DNA from: Pedobacter steynii
GTDB taxonomy: Bacteria > Bacteroidota > Bacteroidia > Sphingobacteriales > Sphingobacteriaceae
DNA: 64,000 nt
Direction of reading: 5' to 3'
Assembly: GCF_001721645.1 (NCBI RefSeq)
Contig: NZ_CP017141.1
Span: 5,270,001-5,334,000 of the forward strand
Both the position numbers and the translations under genes were made by a program. Below, piece after piece: positions 16,690 to 26,298 of this stretch (within the stretch, counting starts at the first letter, position 1; each line of letters opens with the position of its first letter). The notes under the pieces are model-generated. The model did not search any database, was not told where the DNA came from, and saw only the letters and a program-made list of their open reading frames with translations.

Positions 16690-17012
16690 TTATCCTCCTT
16701 TATGAAGCATGCTCAACTTGCTTCCTGTAAATTTTAGACTTTGTTTTTGTGCGAGTGCTTCTTTCAGGCGCAGGTCCAGCTCTTCTGGTACTGAAACACC
16801 TTTTATCGCGATAGGCTGGTTATTGCTGCTTCGGTTTGCCAGTAATTGGCCGTAGCCGCCTGTTTTCTCTCGATGGGGCTAAAACGGTAATGGGTGCTGA
16901 TGAGCTGAAGCATTTCCGATTGTGAAAAGAAGTATTCATCTGCTTTTCTATGTAAATGTCCCATGGCCATGATACCCAGGAAGCGGATGAGCTGATCTCT
17001 CAGTTGTTCCAT
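16690..17012 (-). pseudogene. Frameshifted small gene of unknown function in the nitrate operon
   Basis: The frame starts at ATG 17012 within a TGATG overlap with the TauE stop and reads MEQLRDQLIRFLGIMAMGH to a stop at 16803. Shifting by -1 at the AAAA run (16863-16866) gives KTGGYGQLLANRSSNNQPIA, open to TAA at 16690-16692. A fifth A would restore one protein of 107 residues. It has no Cys and no signal peptide. No family is recognised. Either the gene is recently inactivated, a base was missed in the run, or translation slips on A-AAA-C. Confidence 0.68.
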
Positions 17013-17743
17013 CACATGAAAAATAAAAGTTTAACGGAAGCAATGGTCAGTACGGCACTCAAAAGGTACCGTACGGTAAGGTGCTGAAAATGACTGCTGC
17101 CAAAATAAGCACCGGTGATTCCACCTGTAGCAGCCATAATAAACCAGGTAATCGCCGAAGGGCCGATGGTCAGAGCTGCTGAACTGCCTAGCAGGCCGCT
17201 CAGAGAGTTGAGTACGATGAAGAGGGCAGATGCAGCGGCGGCTTCCTTTACATTTGCCCAGCCCAGCAAAATGAGAACAGGGCTTAAGAATATGCCTCCG
17301 CCAATGTTGAGCATTCCGGAGAGGCCGCCAATGAGGCTGCCGATCAGAAGGGCAGGCAGGAGCTTTACCGGTTTAGGGTTTTCGCTTTCATTAGGTTTAA
17401 TACCCAGCAGCTTAATGATGGGAAGTACCAGAGCCAATCCCAATAGGTAATGGTAAATATTGCCTTCGAGCGAATATTTTGAGCCGATAAATGCGGCAGG
17501 GACAGAAGTAATGAGAAATAGCCTGCATAATTTCCACCTGAAATAACCCGCTTTCCAGAAATGATAGAATCCCATTCCTGCCACCAGGATGTTCAGGACC
17601 AGAATCAGGGGTTTATACGTGCTTACCGGGATGGAAAATAAGGAAAGTACAGCGATATACCCACTTGCGCCGCCATGGCCAACTGAGGCGTAAAGAAAAC
17701 CTACAAGATATAAAGCGAATGCGATGCTGATGTCTAGTTCCAT
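17012..17743 (-). CDS. TauE/SafE-family permease
   Basis: This 243-residue protein has about eight predicted helices. The TauE/SafE features are GFLYASVGHGGASGYIA near the start and LLIGSLIGGLSGMLNIGGGIFLSPVLILLG in the second half, with the repeated GG motifs. The family exports sulfite or sulfonates, but anion and substrate vary. In a nitrate operon it might handle nitrite or sulfite. It starts 3 bp after the rubredoxin-domain gene, and its stop overlaps the next start. Confidence 0.87.
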   Translation of the reverse strand: MELDISIAFALYLVGFLYASVGHGGASGYIAVLSLFSIPVSTYKPLILVLNILVAGMGFYHFWKAGYFRWKLCRLFLITSVPAAFIGSKYSLEGNIYHYLLGLALVLPIIKLLGIKPNESENPKPVKLLPALLIGSLIGGLSGMLNIGGGIFLSPVLILLGWANVKEAAAASALFIVLNSLSGLLGSSAALTIGPSAITWFIMAATGGITGAYFGSSHFQHLTVRYLLSAVLTIASVKLLFFM

Positions 17744-17746
17744 GAT

Positions 17747-19237
17747 TTAAAATGTATTTAGGCTTTCTTTAATAACGGGATTGAATTCTGAGGGGCTTGC
17801 CTCGCAAAGCGGACAACGGTAATGGGCTGGCAATGCAGAAAAAGGAGTGCCTGCGGGGATATTCATACTGTTTTCTCCCCAGGCTTCATCATAAATGCTT
17901 AGGCAATGTTTGCATTGATGTACATAGGTCAGTTCTGGTTCTGCACGGGGGCTGGTTTCATAATAATGGTCTGGCTGTTCTCCGGCAACCAGGGTCTGCT
18001 GCTGATAATAGGTTTCGCAAAGGCTGCTTAAGGCAGGAAGCAGGTTTACTTTGCTGATGCCGGTTGCATAGGTATAGTAATGCTTGGAGTTGGGGTTAAA
18101 ATCTATGGTATGCATCAGATCAAAAAGGGCCTCAGTAGGTTCAGCTATCGGCTGATTTTGTTTTCGGATGATTACGGAACCAAAAAGTCCGCTTTTCGGA
18201 TTAATCTTGATGGCAAAGCAAAGTTTGAATGTGCGGAGATCAGCGGTATTAAATCCATTGATCAGTTCGTGTTTAAGTTTTAATCCCTCTTCACAGAGGT
18301 CTTCTGTTTGCCAGTTGAGCTCATTGGAAGCATGCCGCACATTCATCCGGTTTTTATCCAGTACCGCATTCCATAATTTCCGGTCTGAAGGTTCTACCCC
18401 TTTGATGATGATGGATTTCCAGGGGGTGGTATAGAGTTGCCCGATTCGCGTTTTACTGCAAATGACACAGAGCTCCTTCAAAAAGCTAATGGGAAAGAGT
18501 TCATTTCTACGGTAAATGCCCAGCCAGTATTTTCCGTTGTATTGATTAAAGCCTTCATAATATGGTAGCTGGAAATCCGGGAGTTTAAGCGGAGAGGAGG
18601 CCTCCTGAAAGAGAAAGCTGCCACCGGCCCTTACTGCAGTTTCGAGCGGCTGTCCATCAATCTCCTGCTGGTCGTAGTATAAGTTTCTTTGGGTTAATAT
18701 GGTGTTTTCTATCGCTTCACTCAATAGGGCGATGTCCTCTGAATAAACCAGAGAGGACCAATAATAGATGATATTGGTTTTTGGAAAACGGATATACAGG
18801 TGCCAGTAACTGCCAATATCGGAGGAAATGAAGTTTAAATTTCCACTGAAAAAAGGGATCAGGTTCTGGCTGTTGTCAATCAGGTTTATTTTGAGTCCGG
18901 GGGTGTAGCTAAAAGTATCTAATATGTCCTTGTAAACTCCTTCGCGCAACCAGTTTGAGCTGTTGAACAGGTCTTCGGCCACATAGGAGCTGACAATGTT
19001 AGGGTATTTATCGGCGTCTATCTCAAAATCAGTATCAGAAATGAGAAAACCATGATCAATATCATCCAGTTGATCTGGTGTTGCCGAAAAATACAGCTGT
19101 TGCCGGGTACCGAAGCGGATGTTCTCTATCCCGGCCTTTTCCAGTATTTCCAGCATCACCGAAAGGTCACCCACAGATACGATTCCTCCGGGAAGGTTAA
19201 TCTTGATCTGGTGATTTTTAATTTCTGTGTTTTCCAT
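17747..19237 (-). CDS. Nitrite/sulfite-reductase-like protein fused to rubredoxin
   Basis: This 496-residue protein opens with a ferredoxin-like half domain of siroheme reductases (IKINLPGGIVSVGDLSVML, then IRFGTRQQLYFS), with a second similar module in the middle. It ends with a rubredoxin domain at about residues 430-485: Cys-x2-Cys in HQCKHCL and again in RCPLCEA. The siroheme/[4Fe-4S] cysteines (Cys-x5-Cys and Cys-x3-Cys) seen in NirB are absent, so it should not be a catalytic siroheme enzyme. Transferring electrons to the fused nitrate reductase is a plausible role. It starts 1 bp after that gene's stop. Confidence 0.82.
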   Translation of the reverse strand: MENTEIKNHQIKINLPGGIVSVGDLSVMLEILEKAGIENIRFGTRQQLYFSATPDQLDDIDHGFLISDTDFEIDADKYPNIVSSYVAEDLFNSSNWLREGVYKDILDTFSYTPGLKINLIDNSQNLIPFFSGNLNFISSDIGSYWHLYIRFPKTNIIYYWSSLVYSEDIALLSEAIENTILTQRNLYYDQQEIDGQPLETAVRAGGSFLFQEASSPLKLPDFQLPYYEGFNQYNGKYWLGIYRRNELFPISFLKELCVICSKTRIGQLYTTPWKSIIIKGVEPSDRKLWNAVLDKNRMNVRHASNELNWQTEDLCEEGLKLKHELINGFNTADLRTFKLCFAIKINPKSGLFGSVIIRKQNQPIAEPTEALFDLMHTIDFNPNSKHYYTYATGISKVNLLPALSSLCETYYQQQTLVAGEQPDHYYETSPRAEPELTYVHQCKHCLSIYDEAWGENSMNIPAGTPFSALPAHYRCPLCEASPSEFNPVIKESLNTF

Positions 19238-19238
19238 G

Positions 19239-22200
19239 TCAACCTATTTTTTCTAACAATTGGGTTTCTAAGGCTTCCTGAAGAATCTGCTTAACTTCCG
19301 GTCTGCAGGAGCCGCAGCCCATTCCTGCTCCTGTAGCCTCACAAAGTTGTCCGAGCGCGATACAACCCGAGGCGATTTTGTTTTGCAGGTTCCCTATACC
19401 GACATTATTGCAGCTGCAGACCAGTTTTCCGCTTACGGGTTCTGCCTTTTTTCCACTTCTGAGCAATTGCAGCCTTTTGTCACTCAGCTCGGTTCTATTG
19501 GCAATCAGGTCTCTGAACTCCAGGAACTCACTTTTATCGCCTATTAAAATGGTTCCTACCAGTTTGTCCTGATGAATGATACATTTTTTATAATAGCGTT
19601 TGGCTTTGTCTATAAATACGATTTCTTCATAGTTTATCTGATCCGGGCATTCTGCCAGTCCGATGCTGCAAAGGTCAAATCCATGAATTTTGATGATGTT
19701 CATGAACAGACTGCCCTGGTAATAGGTGCTGATATCGCCGTTATGGAATTTGGCTACAACTTCCGCCTGTTGCTCAGCTGCTGCGGTGATCCCGTACAAC
19801 GTTCCTTCAAACTCCGCAATTTCTCCAATGGCATACACCGAAGGGTCGCTGGTTTGCAGGCGTTCATTTACCAATACCCCTCGTTTACAATCCAGTCCGC
19901 ATTCCCGGGCCAGTTCAATATTTGGGGTGGTACCGATGGCCAGTATGACGGCATCACAGTTGATTCTTCTGCCACTTTTTAACTCGATTCCTGTTAGTTT
20001 TGAACGGCCATAATAGATCTGTACCTCATCGTTGTAATAGATGTCGCAGCCCTGATCAACCATTTCTTCGTGTAACAGCTGACTGCCCAATGGGTCCAGC
20101 TGCCGGTTCAGAAACCTGGATACCCGTTGTATAATGGTGATCTGTACACCAGTTTCCCGTAAGGAAGCAGCCATTTCCAGACCAAGCAATCCGCCGCCAA
20201 CAATTGCTACATGGGCGTTTTTAGGGATGTGTTTTTTGAAGTTATCGGCATCTTTGCGGTTGCGCATGGTAAAGATACCCGGTAATGAGGGGGCGTTTTT
20301 CGGCAGGGTAGCCCGGCTTCCGGTTGCCATCACTAAAACATCATAAGGTGTTTTTTTGCCGGTAACATCGGTCACGTATTTTTTCTCCCGGTTAATCGCT
20401 TCGACAGCAATTCCCCTTAAGTGCCTGATGTTATAAATGGGCTCTTCCTCATCCTTCATCTTAACCAGTTGTTCCCATTTCTGTGTCCCGCTGATATAGT
20501 CGGGCAACATGACCCGGTTGTAAAAGGGGAGGTTTTCCGTGCTGAAGACGGTGATCTCATCTTTGGTGTTGATTTCCCGGTAGGACCTTACAAAGCCATG
20601 GGATCCTGCGCCGGCACCAATCACGACTATCCGCTGGAAATCCTTTTTATATTTTTCTATATGCACTGCACAGTACTTGAAATCCGGTTCTTTTGATATC
20701 GGGTCGATGATGGTACTGGTGATGTTATTAGCACGGTTCAGGTCGCTCCCCAGGATCTTACCCCAATGCATCGGGAGGAAAACTACTCCTTGTTTTATCG
20801 TTGCAGATACCTTTGCTTTTACCTGAACTTCTCCTCGTCTGGATTTGATTACCAGTACTTCCTGGTCTATTATATCAAGTAATACTGCATCTTTAGGGTG
20901 GATTTCCAGGTAGGCATGTTTCAAGTGTTGCTTCAGCTTGCTCACCTTGCCAGTTTTAGACATGGTATGCCATTGGTCGCGTATTCTTCCTGTAGTCAGG
21001 ATAAAAGGAAAATCTTCGTCAGGCAACTCGCTTTTCAATTCATCCGAAGGACTGTGTATAATTGCCTTCTTAGATTCGGTATGGAAAAGGTGATTGGTAA
21101 ACAGTCGTTTTGTGCCCTTTTCTGTTTTCTTATTGTAAGGCCATTGTATGGTTTTGCTCTTGTCAATCCGTTGATAATCCAGTCCGTTGATGTTGATGCT
21201 GGAACGGTAGGTAAGCCTGGTATGTTCCTTGTAGATGTCTTCCATGCCTTTGTACTCAAAGCCTTTATAGCCCATTTTTATAGCAAATCGGCAAATGATT
21301 TCTGCATCAGGCAAGGCTTCTCCCGGAGCATTTGTTACTTTCTGAAGGTGACTGATCCTCCTCTCGGAATTGGTCATGGTGCCTTCCTTTTCTGCCCATG
21401 CTGCCGCAGGTAAAATCACATCGGCATAGGCCAGGGTTTCCGCCTTATCCGTAATCTCCTGAACCACTACGAACTTTGCTTTTTTTAAGGCCTGCTCTGC
21501 AAATCTTGCATTAGGTAAGCTGGTTAAAGGGTTGGTACACAGTATCCATATCGCTTTTAGTTTCCCTTCATCCAATGCCTCAAACATTTCTGTTGCAGTT
21601 AATCCGGGCTTATCTGAAATGGTGGTTCCTCCCCAGAACTTCTGTACTTCCAGCCGGTGTGTTTCATTGTTCAGGTCCCGGTGAGCAGGGAGCAGGTTTG
21701 CCAGGCCACCAACTTCGCGGCCGCCCATGGCATTGGGTTGTCCGGTCAGAGAGAAAGGACCGGAGCCAGGTTTTCCGATATGTCCGGTAATCAGGTTCAG
21801 ATTGATCAGGCTCAGGTTTTTATTGACTCCGATAGAACTTTGGTTCAGTCCCATGGTCCATAAGGTTAAAAATCCTTTGGCATCTGCAATATAGTCCGCT
21901 GCCAGTTCTATTTCGGCTACGGTAAGTCCGCAGATCAATGCCGCTTCTTTTAAGGTTCTTTCGAATACGCGGTTCTGGTAATCTTCAAAACCCCTGGTGT
22001 GCTGGTTGATGAAGTCGGTATCGATGTTTCCCTTTTCGATGAGGGCCCTTCCTATGGCATAATTCAAGGTCACATCTGTGCCGGGATTGAGTTGAAGATG
22101 CAGGTCTGCCAGTCCGCAGGAGTCCGTTACCCTTGGGTCTGCAATAATCAGTTTAACTTCCGGATTGGCGGCTTTATGAGCTTCTATCCGGCGCCAGAGA

Positions 22201-22754
22201 ATAGGATGGCACCATGCCGGATTGGCTCCGGTTACAAAGAAGCAGTCTGCCAGCTCAATGTCTTCATAGCAAACCGGCACGCTGTCTTCTCCCAATGCCA
22301 TTTTATAGGCGGTAACCGCACTGCTCATGCACAAGCGGGAATTCGTATCTATATTGTTGCTGCCTATAAAACCCTTAATCAGTTTGTTGATGACATAGTA
22401 TTCTTCGGTAAGGCATTGTCCTGAAGCGTAAAATGCGACAGAATCAGGTCCATATTTATCAATGAAAGTCTTAAATACCGCCGCCGTACGGGTCAGCGCA
22501 TCATCCCAGCTTACCCTTTGTATGGGCATACTTTTACCATAACGCATTTGCGGATAAAGCAGGCGGTCGCTTTTGTCATTTACCGTATACTGCAGGTTGA
22601 GTCCTTTACTGCAAAGCGTACCGCGGTTTACGGGGTGGTCCGCATCACCTTCCACGGCGATGTTATCGTTTTTATCCAACGTTACTTTTACGCCACAGCC
22701 GACCCCGCAATAGCAACAGGTACTGGTATATACTTTATTTGTGTGCGCTGGCAT
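19239..22754 (-). CDS. Assimilatory nitrate reductase fused to NasB-like FAD oxidoreductase
   Basis: This 1171-residue fusion begins with a molybdopterin oxidoreductase (residues 1 to about 690). Its [4Fe-4S] ligands are Cys13, Cys16, Cys20 and Cys48, and the Mo ligand is Cys142 in SRLCMSSAV, as in NasA. At about residue 705 an NirB/NasB-type pyridine nucleotide-disulfide oxidoreductase begins (IVVIGAGAGSHG, later AIVGGGLLGLEMA). The C-terminal BFD-like [2Fe-2S] domain has CSCNNVG and GCGSCRPEV. There is no Tat signal, so it is cytoplasmic. It would reduce nitrate to nitrite from NAD(P)H within one chain. Confidence 0.92.
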   Translation of the reverse strand: MPAHTNKVYTSTCCYCGVGCGVKVTLDKNDNIAVEGDADHPVNRGTLCSKGLNLQYTVNDKSDRLLYPQMRYGKSMPIQRVSWDDALTRTAAVFKTFIDKYGPDSVAFYASGQCLTEEYYVINKLIKGFIGSNNIDTNSRLCMSSAVTAYKMALGEDSVPVCYEDIELADCFFVTGANPAWCHPILWRRIEAHKAANPEVKLIIADPRVTDSCGLADLHLQLNPGTDVTLNYAIGRALIEKGNIDTDFINQHTRGFEDYQNRVFERTLKEAALICGLTVAEIELAADYIADAKGFLTLWTMGLNQSSIGVNKNLSLINLNLITGHIGKPGSGPFSLTGQPNAMGGREVGGLANLLPAHRDLNNETHRLEVQKFWGGTTISDKPGLTATEMFEALDEGKLKAIWILCTNPLTSLPNARFAEQALKKAKFVVVQEITDKAETLAYADVILPAAAWAEKEGTMTNSERRISHLQKVTNAPGEALPDAEIICRFAIKMGYKGFEYKGMEDIYKEHTRLTYRSSININGLDYQRIDKSKTIQWPYNKKTEKGTKRLFTNHLFHTESKKAIIHSPSDELKSELPDEDFPFILTTGRIRDQWHTMSKTGKVSKLKQHLKHAYLEIHPKDAVLLDIIDQEVLVIKSRRGEVQVKAKVSATIKQGVVFLPMHWGKILGSDLNRANNITSTIIDPISKEPDFKYCAVHIEKYKKDFQRIVVIGAGAGSHGFVRSYREINTKDEITVFSTENLPFYNRVMLPDYISGTQKWEQLVKMKDEEEPIYNIRHLRGIAVEAINREKKYVTDVTGKKTPYDVLVMATGSRATLPKNAPSLPGIFTMRNRKDADNFKKHIPKNAHVAIVGGGLLGLEMAASLRETGVQITIIQRVSRFLNRQLDPLGSQLLHEEMVDQGCDIYYNDEVQIYYGRSKLTGIELKSGRRINCDAVILAIGTTPNIELARECGLDCKRGVLVNERLQTSDPSVYAIGEIAEFEGTLYGITAAAEQQAEVVAKFHNGDISTYYQGSLFMNIIKIHGFDLCSIGLAECPDQINYEEIVFIDKAKRYYKKCIIHQDKLVGTILIGDKSEFLEFRDLIANRTELSDKRLQLLRSGKKAEPVSGKLVCSCNNVGIGNLQNKIASGCIALGQLCEATGAGMGCGSCRPEVKQILQEALETQLLEKIG

Positions 22755-22768
22755 AAATTGAGGTTAGG

Positions 22769-24079
22769 TTAAGCTTGTAACAGTTCCGGTTTGATGGTTT
22801 CCCGCTTTGCAGCGCCTTTAACCTGGAATTTGGTGATGAAGACCATCAGGCCGATTATGGCCACTCCGATGCCGATGTAGTGAAAGGCATCTGCATAGGT
22901 CAGGTGTTCCGATTTAAAGAGAAAGCCAACCAGCATTGCGCCAATGTTTCCACCGGCACCAACAATACCGCTCACCGTTCCAATGGAATCTTTATTGATA
23001 AAGGGGACAATTCCGTAAGTTCCACCATTGGCCATTTTAAGGAAAAGCGCGAAAAATAACATGGCAGCGATGGCCATGCCAAGGGTTTGCGATTGTGCAA
23101 AAAGACTGATTCCGATGCCTTCTAATATCAGGAGTCCACCCAGCAATAGGCCTTTTCCGCGTAAACCATAGGATTTCCCTACTTTGTCGCTTACGTAACC
23201 TCCCAATGCACGTGCAAATATATTCATGCCACCAAATATGCTGGCCATGGCACCAGCCATGATCATAGAGGCTCCAAATTGATCTGTAAAAAAAGTAGCA
23301 GCTACATTATCTACTGTGATCTCTATTCCGAAACAGGCAGCGTAGGCAAGGGCAAGTACCCAGGTTCTGTAGTCTTTTAATGCGGTCATAAAAGAACCTT
23401 TTTTTGCAGTTTTAACATTGGTTTGTTCCAGGTCTTTGAAGTTTCCTTCAGGTGTATCTTTAGTGTACTTGTAATAGATGAAAGCCATGATTAACAGGAT
23501 GATACCTGGAATCACCATGGCCAGTCTCCAGGAGTCGGCCTGACTTACAAAACCAAGACCGGCAAAGCCTGCTGCAATCAGCGGCATGATCAGGTTGGTG
23601 ACTCCTCCGCCCAGGTTGCCCCAGCCTCCGGTTACCGCATTTGCTGTTCCTACCACATTGGGTGCAAACATCATTGAGGTATGAAATTGGGTGATGACAA
23701 ATGAGGCTCCGATAATTCCGATAATGAACCTGAATAACAGAAAGCTTTCATAGCTGTTGCTCAATCCTATGCACATAACCGGAACGGAGCCAATGGCGAG
23801 TAAAATGGTATAGGAAAGGCGTGGGCCCAGGGTGTCACAAAGTTTTCCAATGATTAAACGGGCAATAATGGTTGCAGAAACGGAAGCGATAATGATGTTT
23901 CCAATCTGGTCTTTGCTTAAATGCAGTTGTTCACGGATCAGCGGCATTAATGGGGCAACCCCAAACCAACCAAAGAAACAGAAGAAGAAGGTCACCCATG
24001 TGATGTGAAAGGTTCGCATTTGAATGCCTCTGGCTGAAAAAATGTTGAGTTTACTTAGTGGCTTAAAGTCAGCAGTCAT
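22769..24079 (-). CDS. narK: NarK-type nitrate/nitrite MFS transporter
   Basis: This 436-residue protein has 12 predicted helices of the major facilitator superfamily. NarK features are FCFFGWFGVAPLMPLIREQL in helix 1, GGWGNLGGGVTNLIMP in the nitrate-signature region of helix 5, and GAGGNIGAMLVGFLF for the second nitrate signature. Arg residues in helices 2 and 8 would bind the anion. It is the only nitrate importer seen in this operon and lies 14 bp upstream of the reductase. Confidence 0.92.
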   Translation of the reverse strand: MTADFKPLSKLNIFSARGIQMRTFHITWVTFFFCFFGWFGVAPLMPLIREQLHLSKDQIGNIIIASVSATIIARLIIGKLCDTLGPRLSYTILLAIGSVPVMCIGLSNSYESFLLFRFIIGIIGASFVITQFHTSMMFAPNVVGTANAVTGGWGNLGGGVTNLIMPLIAAGFAGLGFVSQADSWRLAMVIPGIILLIMAFIYYKYTKDTPEGNFKDLEQTNVKTAKKGSFMTALKDYRTWVLALAYAACFGIEITVDNVAATFFTDQFGASMIMAGAMASIFGGMNIFARALGGYVSDKVGKSYGLRGKGLLLGGLLILEGIGISLFAQSQTLGMAIAAMLFFALFLKMANGGTYGIVPFINKDSIGTVSGIVGAGGNIGAMLVGFLFKSEHLTYADAFHYIGIGVAIIGLMVFITKFQVKGAAKRETIKPELLQA

Positions 24080-24133
24080 GGTTTGTTTAGGTTTAGGTTT
24101 CTGGAATTGTTGATTTATAGCGCCGTTTTTTAT

Positions 24134-25345
24134 TTATAATGGTGAATAGAATGAAGGATTAAATGGATAGAAGGTGATGAGTTCGTCTTTGTGGAGTTGT
24201 AATGAAGCTGCCGGTTGCATGGCAAGGCCATGAGCCTGGATGGTGGCGGTTACATCACCGGATCCATTAAAAGAGATTGGGCTTAAGCCGCCGGAATGCC
24301 CCAGTGCAACCGGAAAAAATTCAGTTAAGGGATGTTTTTTTGTTCTGCTTTTCAGGACTGGAAGCATTTGAATAGGTCTGGCTTCGTATCCGGAGCAGCG
24401 GTATAAATAATGCTCTACGAAAACGATAAATGTGCTGAGGCAGGAAAGCGGGTTTCCCGGCAAGGCAAAAACGATGGCTCCGGATATCGCTTTTCCTATC
24501 AATATCGGTTTGCCAGGACGGATGCTCACCTTGTGAAATAAGGTTTTTACGCCCAGTTCCTGTAGTACAGCAGGCACATGGTCGGCATCCCCGGCGGAAA
24601 CAGCACCGTTGATGATCACCAGGTCGGTTTCCAGTGCAGCGCTTAATATGCTGGTTAGTTTTTCTTTATGATCGTCGACATGCGTGCATAGCACAGGCCG
24701 GATTTTCCACTGACTGAGTAATGACCTCAAGAGATACTGATTGCTGTTGCGGATCTGAAAAGGGCTGATTCCGGCTGCCGGGCTAACAATTTCATCACCA
24801 GTGGTAATGATGGCTACTTTTGGTCGTTTATAAACCTCTACTGTTGCTTTGCCTACAGTGGCGAGCAGGGCAATGACCTGTGGTGTGCATTTTAATGGAG
24901 CGGATAGCAGTAGGCTGCCGGTATTGCTGTCTTCTCCCTTCAGGGCAATGTTCTGATAATTTTTTAAGGCGCCGGCTCGCAGAGTGACCTGATTTTCAGA
25001 TTCTTCCGCATCTTCTCTTCTGATAATGGCATTTGCCATTTCAGGTGTAGCTGCGCCCGTCATGATTTTATAGCAATTGCCCGAGCTGAGTGCATATCGG
25101 GCAGGCTGACCAGTAAATATGGTTTCTATAATTTTGTATGTTCTGATACCTTTTTCCCAGTCTTCCTGCATGATGGCATAACCGTCCATCGCAGCTCTGT
25201 TAAAAGGAGGGTAATCCCGGTCTGCGTAGATGTTTTCTGCCAGGATCCTGTCGTCTGCTTCTTCCAGATAAATTCTTTCCTTTCCAAATGAACCGGAAAT
25301 TCCGGAAAGGATAGCAATCGCCTCCTCAAAACTTTTCAGGCTCAA
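24134..25345 (-). CDS. moeA: Molybdopterin molybdenumtransferase MoeA
   Basis: This 403-residue protein inserts molybdate into adenylylated molybdopterin. The N-terminal domain has RILAENIYADRDYPPFNRAAMDGYA. The MoCF fold has TTGDEIVSP, NGAVSAGDADHVP (GGVS-type loop) and the LPGNPLSCLSTFIVFV motif, followed by the C-terminal domain IV. Length is normal. It overlaps the moaC-mog start/stop by 4 bp, so the two are coupled. Confidence 0.93.
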   Translation of the reverse strand: MSLKSFEEAIAILSGISGSFGKERIYLEEADDRILAENIYADRDYPPFNRAAMDGYAIMQEDWEKGIRTYKIIETIFTGQPARYALSSGNCYKIMTGAATPEMANAIIRREDAEESENQVTLRAGALKNYQNIALKGEDSNTGSLLLSAPLKCTPQVIALLATVGKATVEVYKRPKVAIITTGDEIVSPAAGISPFQIRNSNQYLLRSLLSQWKIRPVLCTHVDDHKEKLTSILSAALETDLVIINGAVSAGDADHVPAVLQELGVKTLFHKVSIRPGKPILIGKAISGAIVFALPGNPLSCLSTFIVFVEHYLYRCSGYEARPIQMLPVLKSRTKKHPLTEFFPVALGHSGGLSPISFNGSGDVTATIQAHGLAMQPAASLQLHKDELITFYPFNPSFYSPL

Positions 25346-26256
25346 TGTCCACCTCCCTTCATCATTTTTCGGGCATGAAATATTCCCGGTAATACCGCTT
25401 CGAGTGATTCTCTGGCTCCGCTGCTGCTGCCAGGTAAGGTGAGGATGAGTGTTTCTGAAATGGAGCCGGCAACTGCCCGGCTCATCATGGCCATTGGCGT
25501 ACGCATTTGCCCGAAGTTGCGCATGGCTTCTGTAATGCCATCTGCATCTCTTTCCAGGATTTCAGTAACTGCTGTTACTGTATGGTCACGCGGGCCGAGT
25601 CCTGTTCCTCCTGTGGTAAATATAAAATGTATGTCTTCGGCTACCCATTTCAATAATTGCTTTTGTATCAGCTCTTTGTCGTCCGGAAGAATTTCGTAAG
25701 CTTTTACATTTGCATTGGCCTGCTCCAGCATCTGTCTGATTATTGTTCCGCTTTTATCTGTTCTTTTTCCTGCAGCTGTAGAATCCGAGCATACTAAAAT
25801 TGCACAAACAGGAGGAGTGGAGAAGTATTTATTGCGGTCGCTTTTGCCACCTGTTTTCTCTAGCAGTCTGATGCCTCCGATTTCCAGTGTCTTATCTACA
25901 GGTTTAAGCATATCGTAAATTTCCAGCGCTGCCACGGATACGGCGGCCAGCATTTCCATTTCGATGCCCGTTCTTCCTATAGATTTCGCCTCCCCATTTA
26001 TGGTGATTCCTGGTCTTGGGTTGTTGTTGATTTCAAAGCTGATCTCCATGCCGTCTATGGCTACAGGGTGGCAATGCGGAAGCAGTTGAGGGGTAAGTTT
26101 GGCTCCCAGAAACCCTGCGGCTCTGGCTACATCAAAAAGGTTTCCCTTAGGAAGCTGGTTGTTTTTGATGAGCTCCAGGGTCTCCGTTGTGCAATAAATC
26201 ACCGCTACAGCTTTCGCTGTTCTCAATGTGATCTGTTTGCCGGTGATATCGCGCAT
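25342..26256 (-). CDS. Bifunctional MoaC-MogA molybdenum cofactor protein
   Basis: This 304-residue fusion has a MoaC half (residues 1 to about 145), with LLPHCHPVAIDG and GRTGIEMEMLAAVSVAALEIYDM. This half completes formation of cyclic pyranopterin monophosphate. The MogA/MoaB half runs from about residue 150 to 304, with TTGGTGLGPRDHTVTA and LPGSSSGARESL, and adenylylates molybdopterin. Such fusions occur in Bacteroidota. MoaA, MoaD, MoaE and MoeB are not in the window and must be encoded elsewhere. Confidence 0.93.
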   Translation of the reverse strand: MRDITGKQITLRTAKAVAVIYCTTETLELIKNNQLPKGNLFDVARAAGFLGAKLTPQLLPHCHPVAIDGMEISFEINNNPRPGITINGEAKSIGRTGIEMEMLAAVSVAALEIYDMLKPVDKTLEIGGIRLLEKTGGKSDRNKYFSTPPVCAILVCSDSTAAGKRTDKSGTIIRQMLEQANANVKAYEILPDDKELIQKQLLKWVAEDIHFIFTTGGTGLGPRDHTVTAVTEILERDADGITEAMRNFGQMRTPMAMMSRAVAGSISETLILTLPGSSSGARESLEAVLPGIFHARKMMKGGGH

Positions 26257-26298
26257 AGGTTAGGGGTGCTTTGATTTAGGCGTTCTTATATTTGGTGC

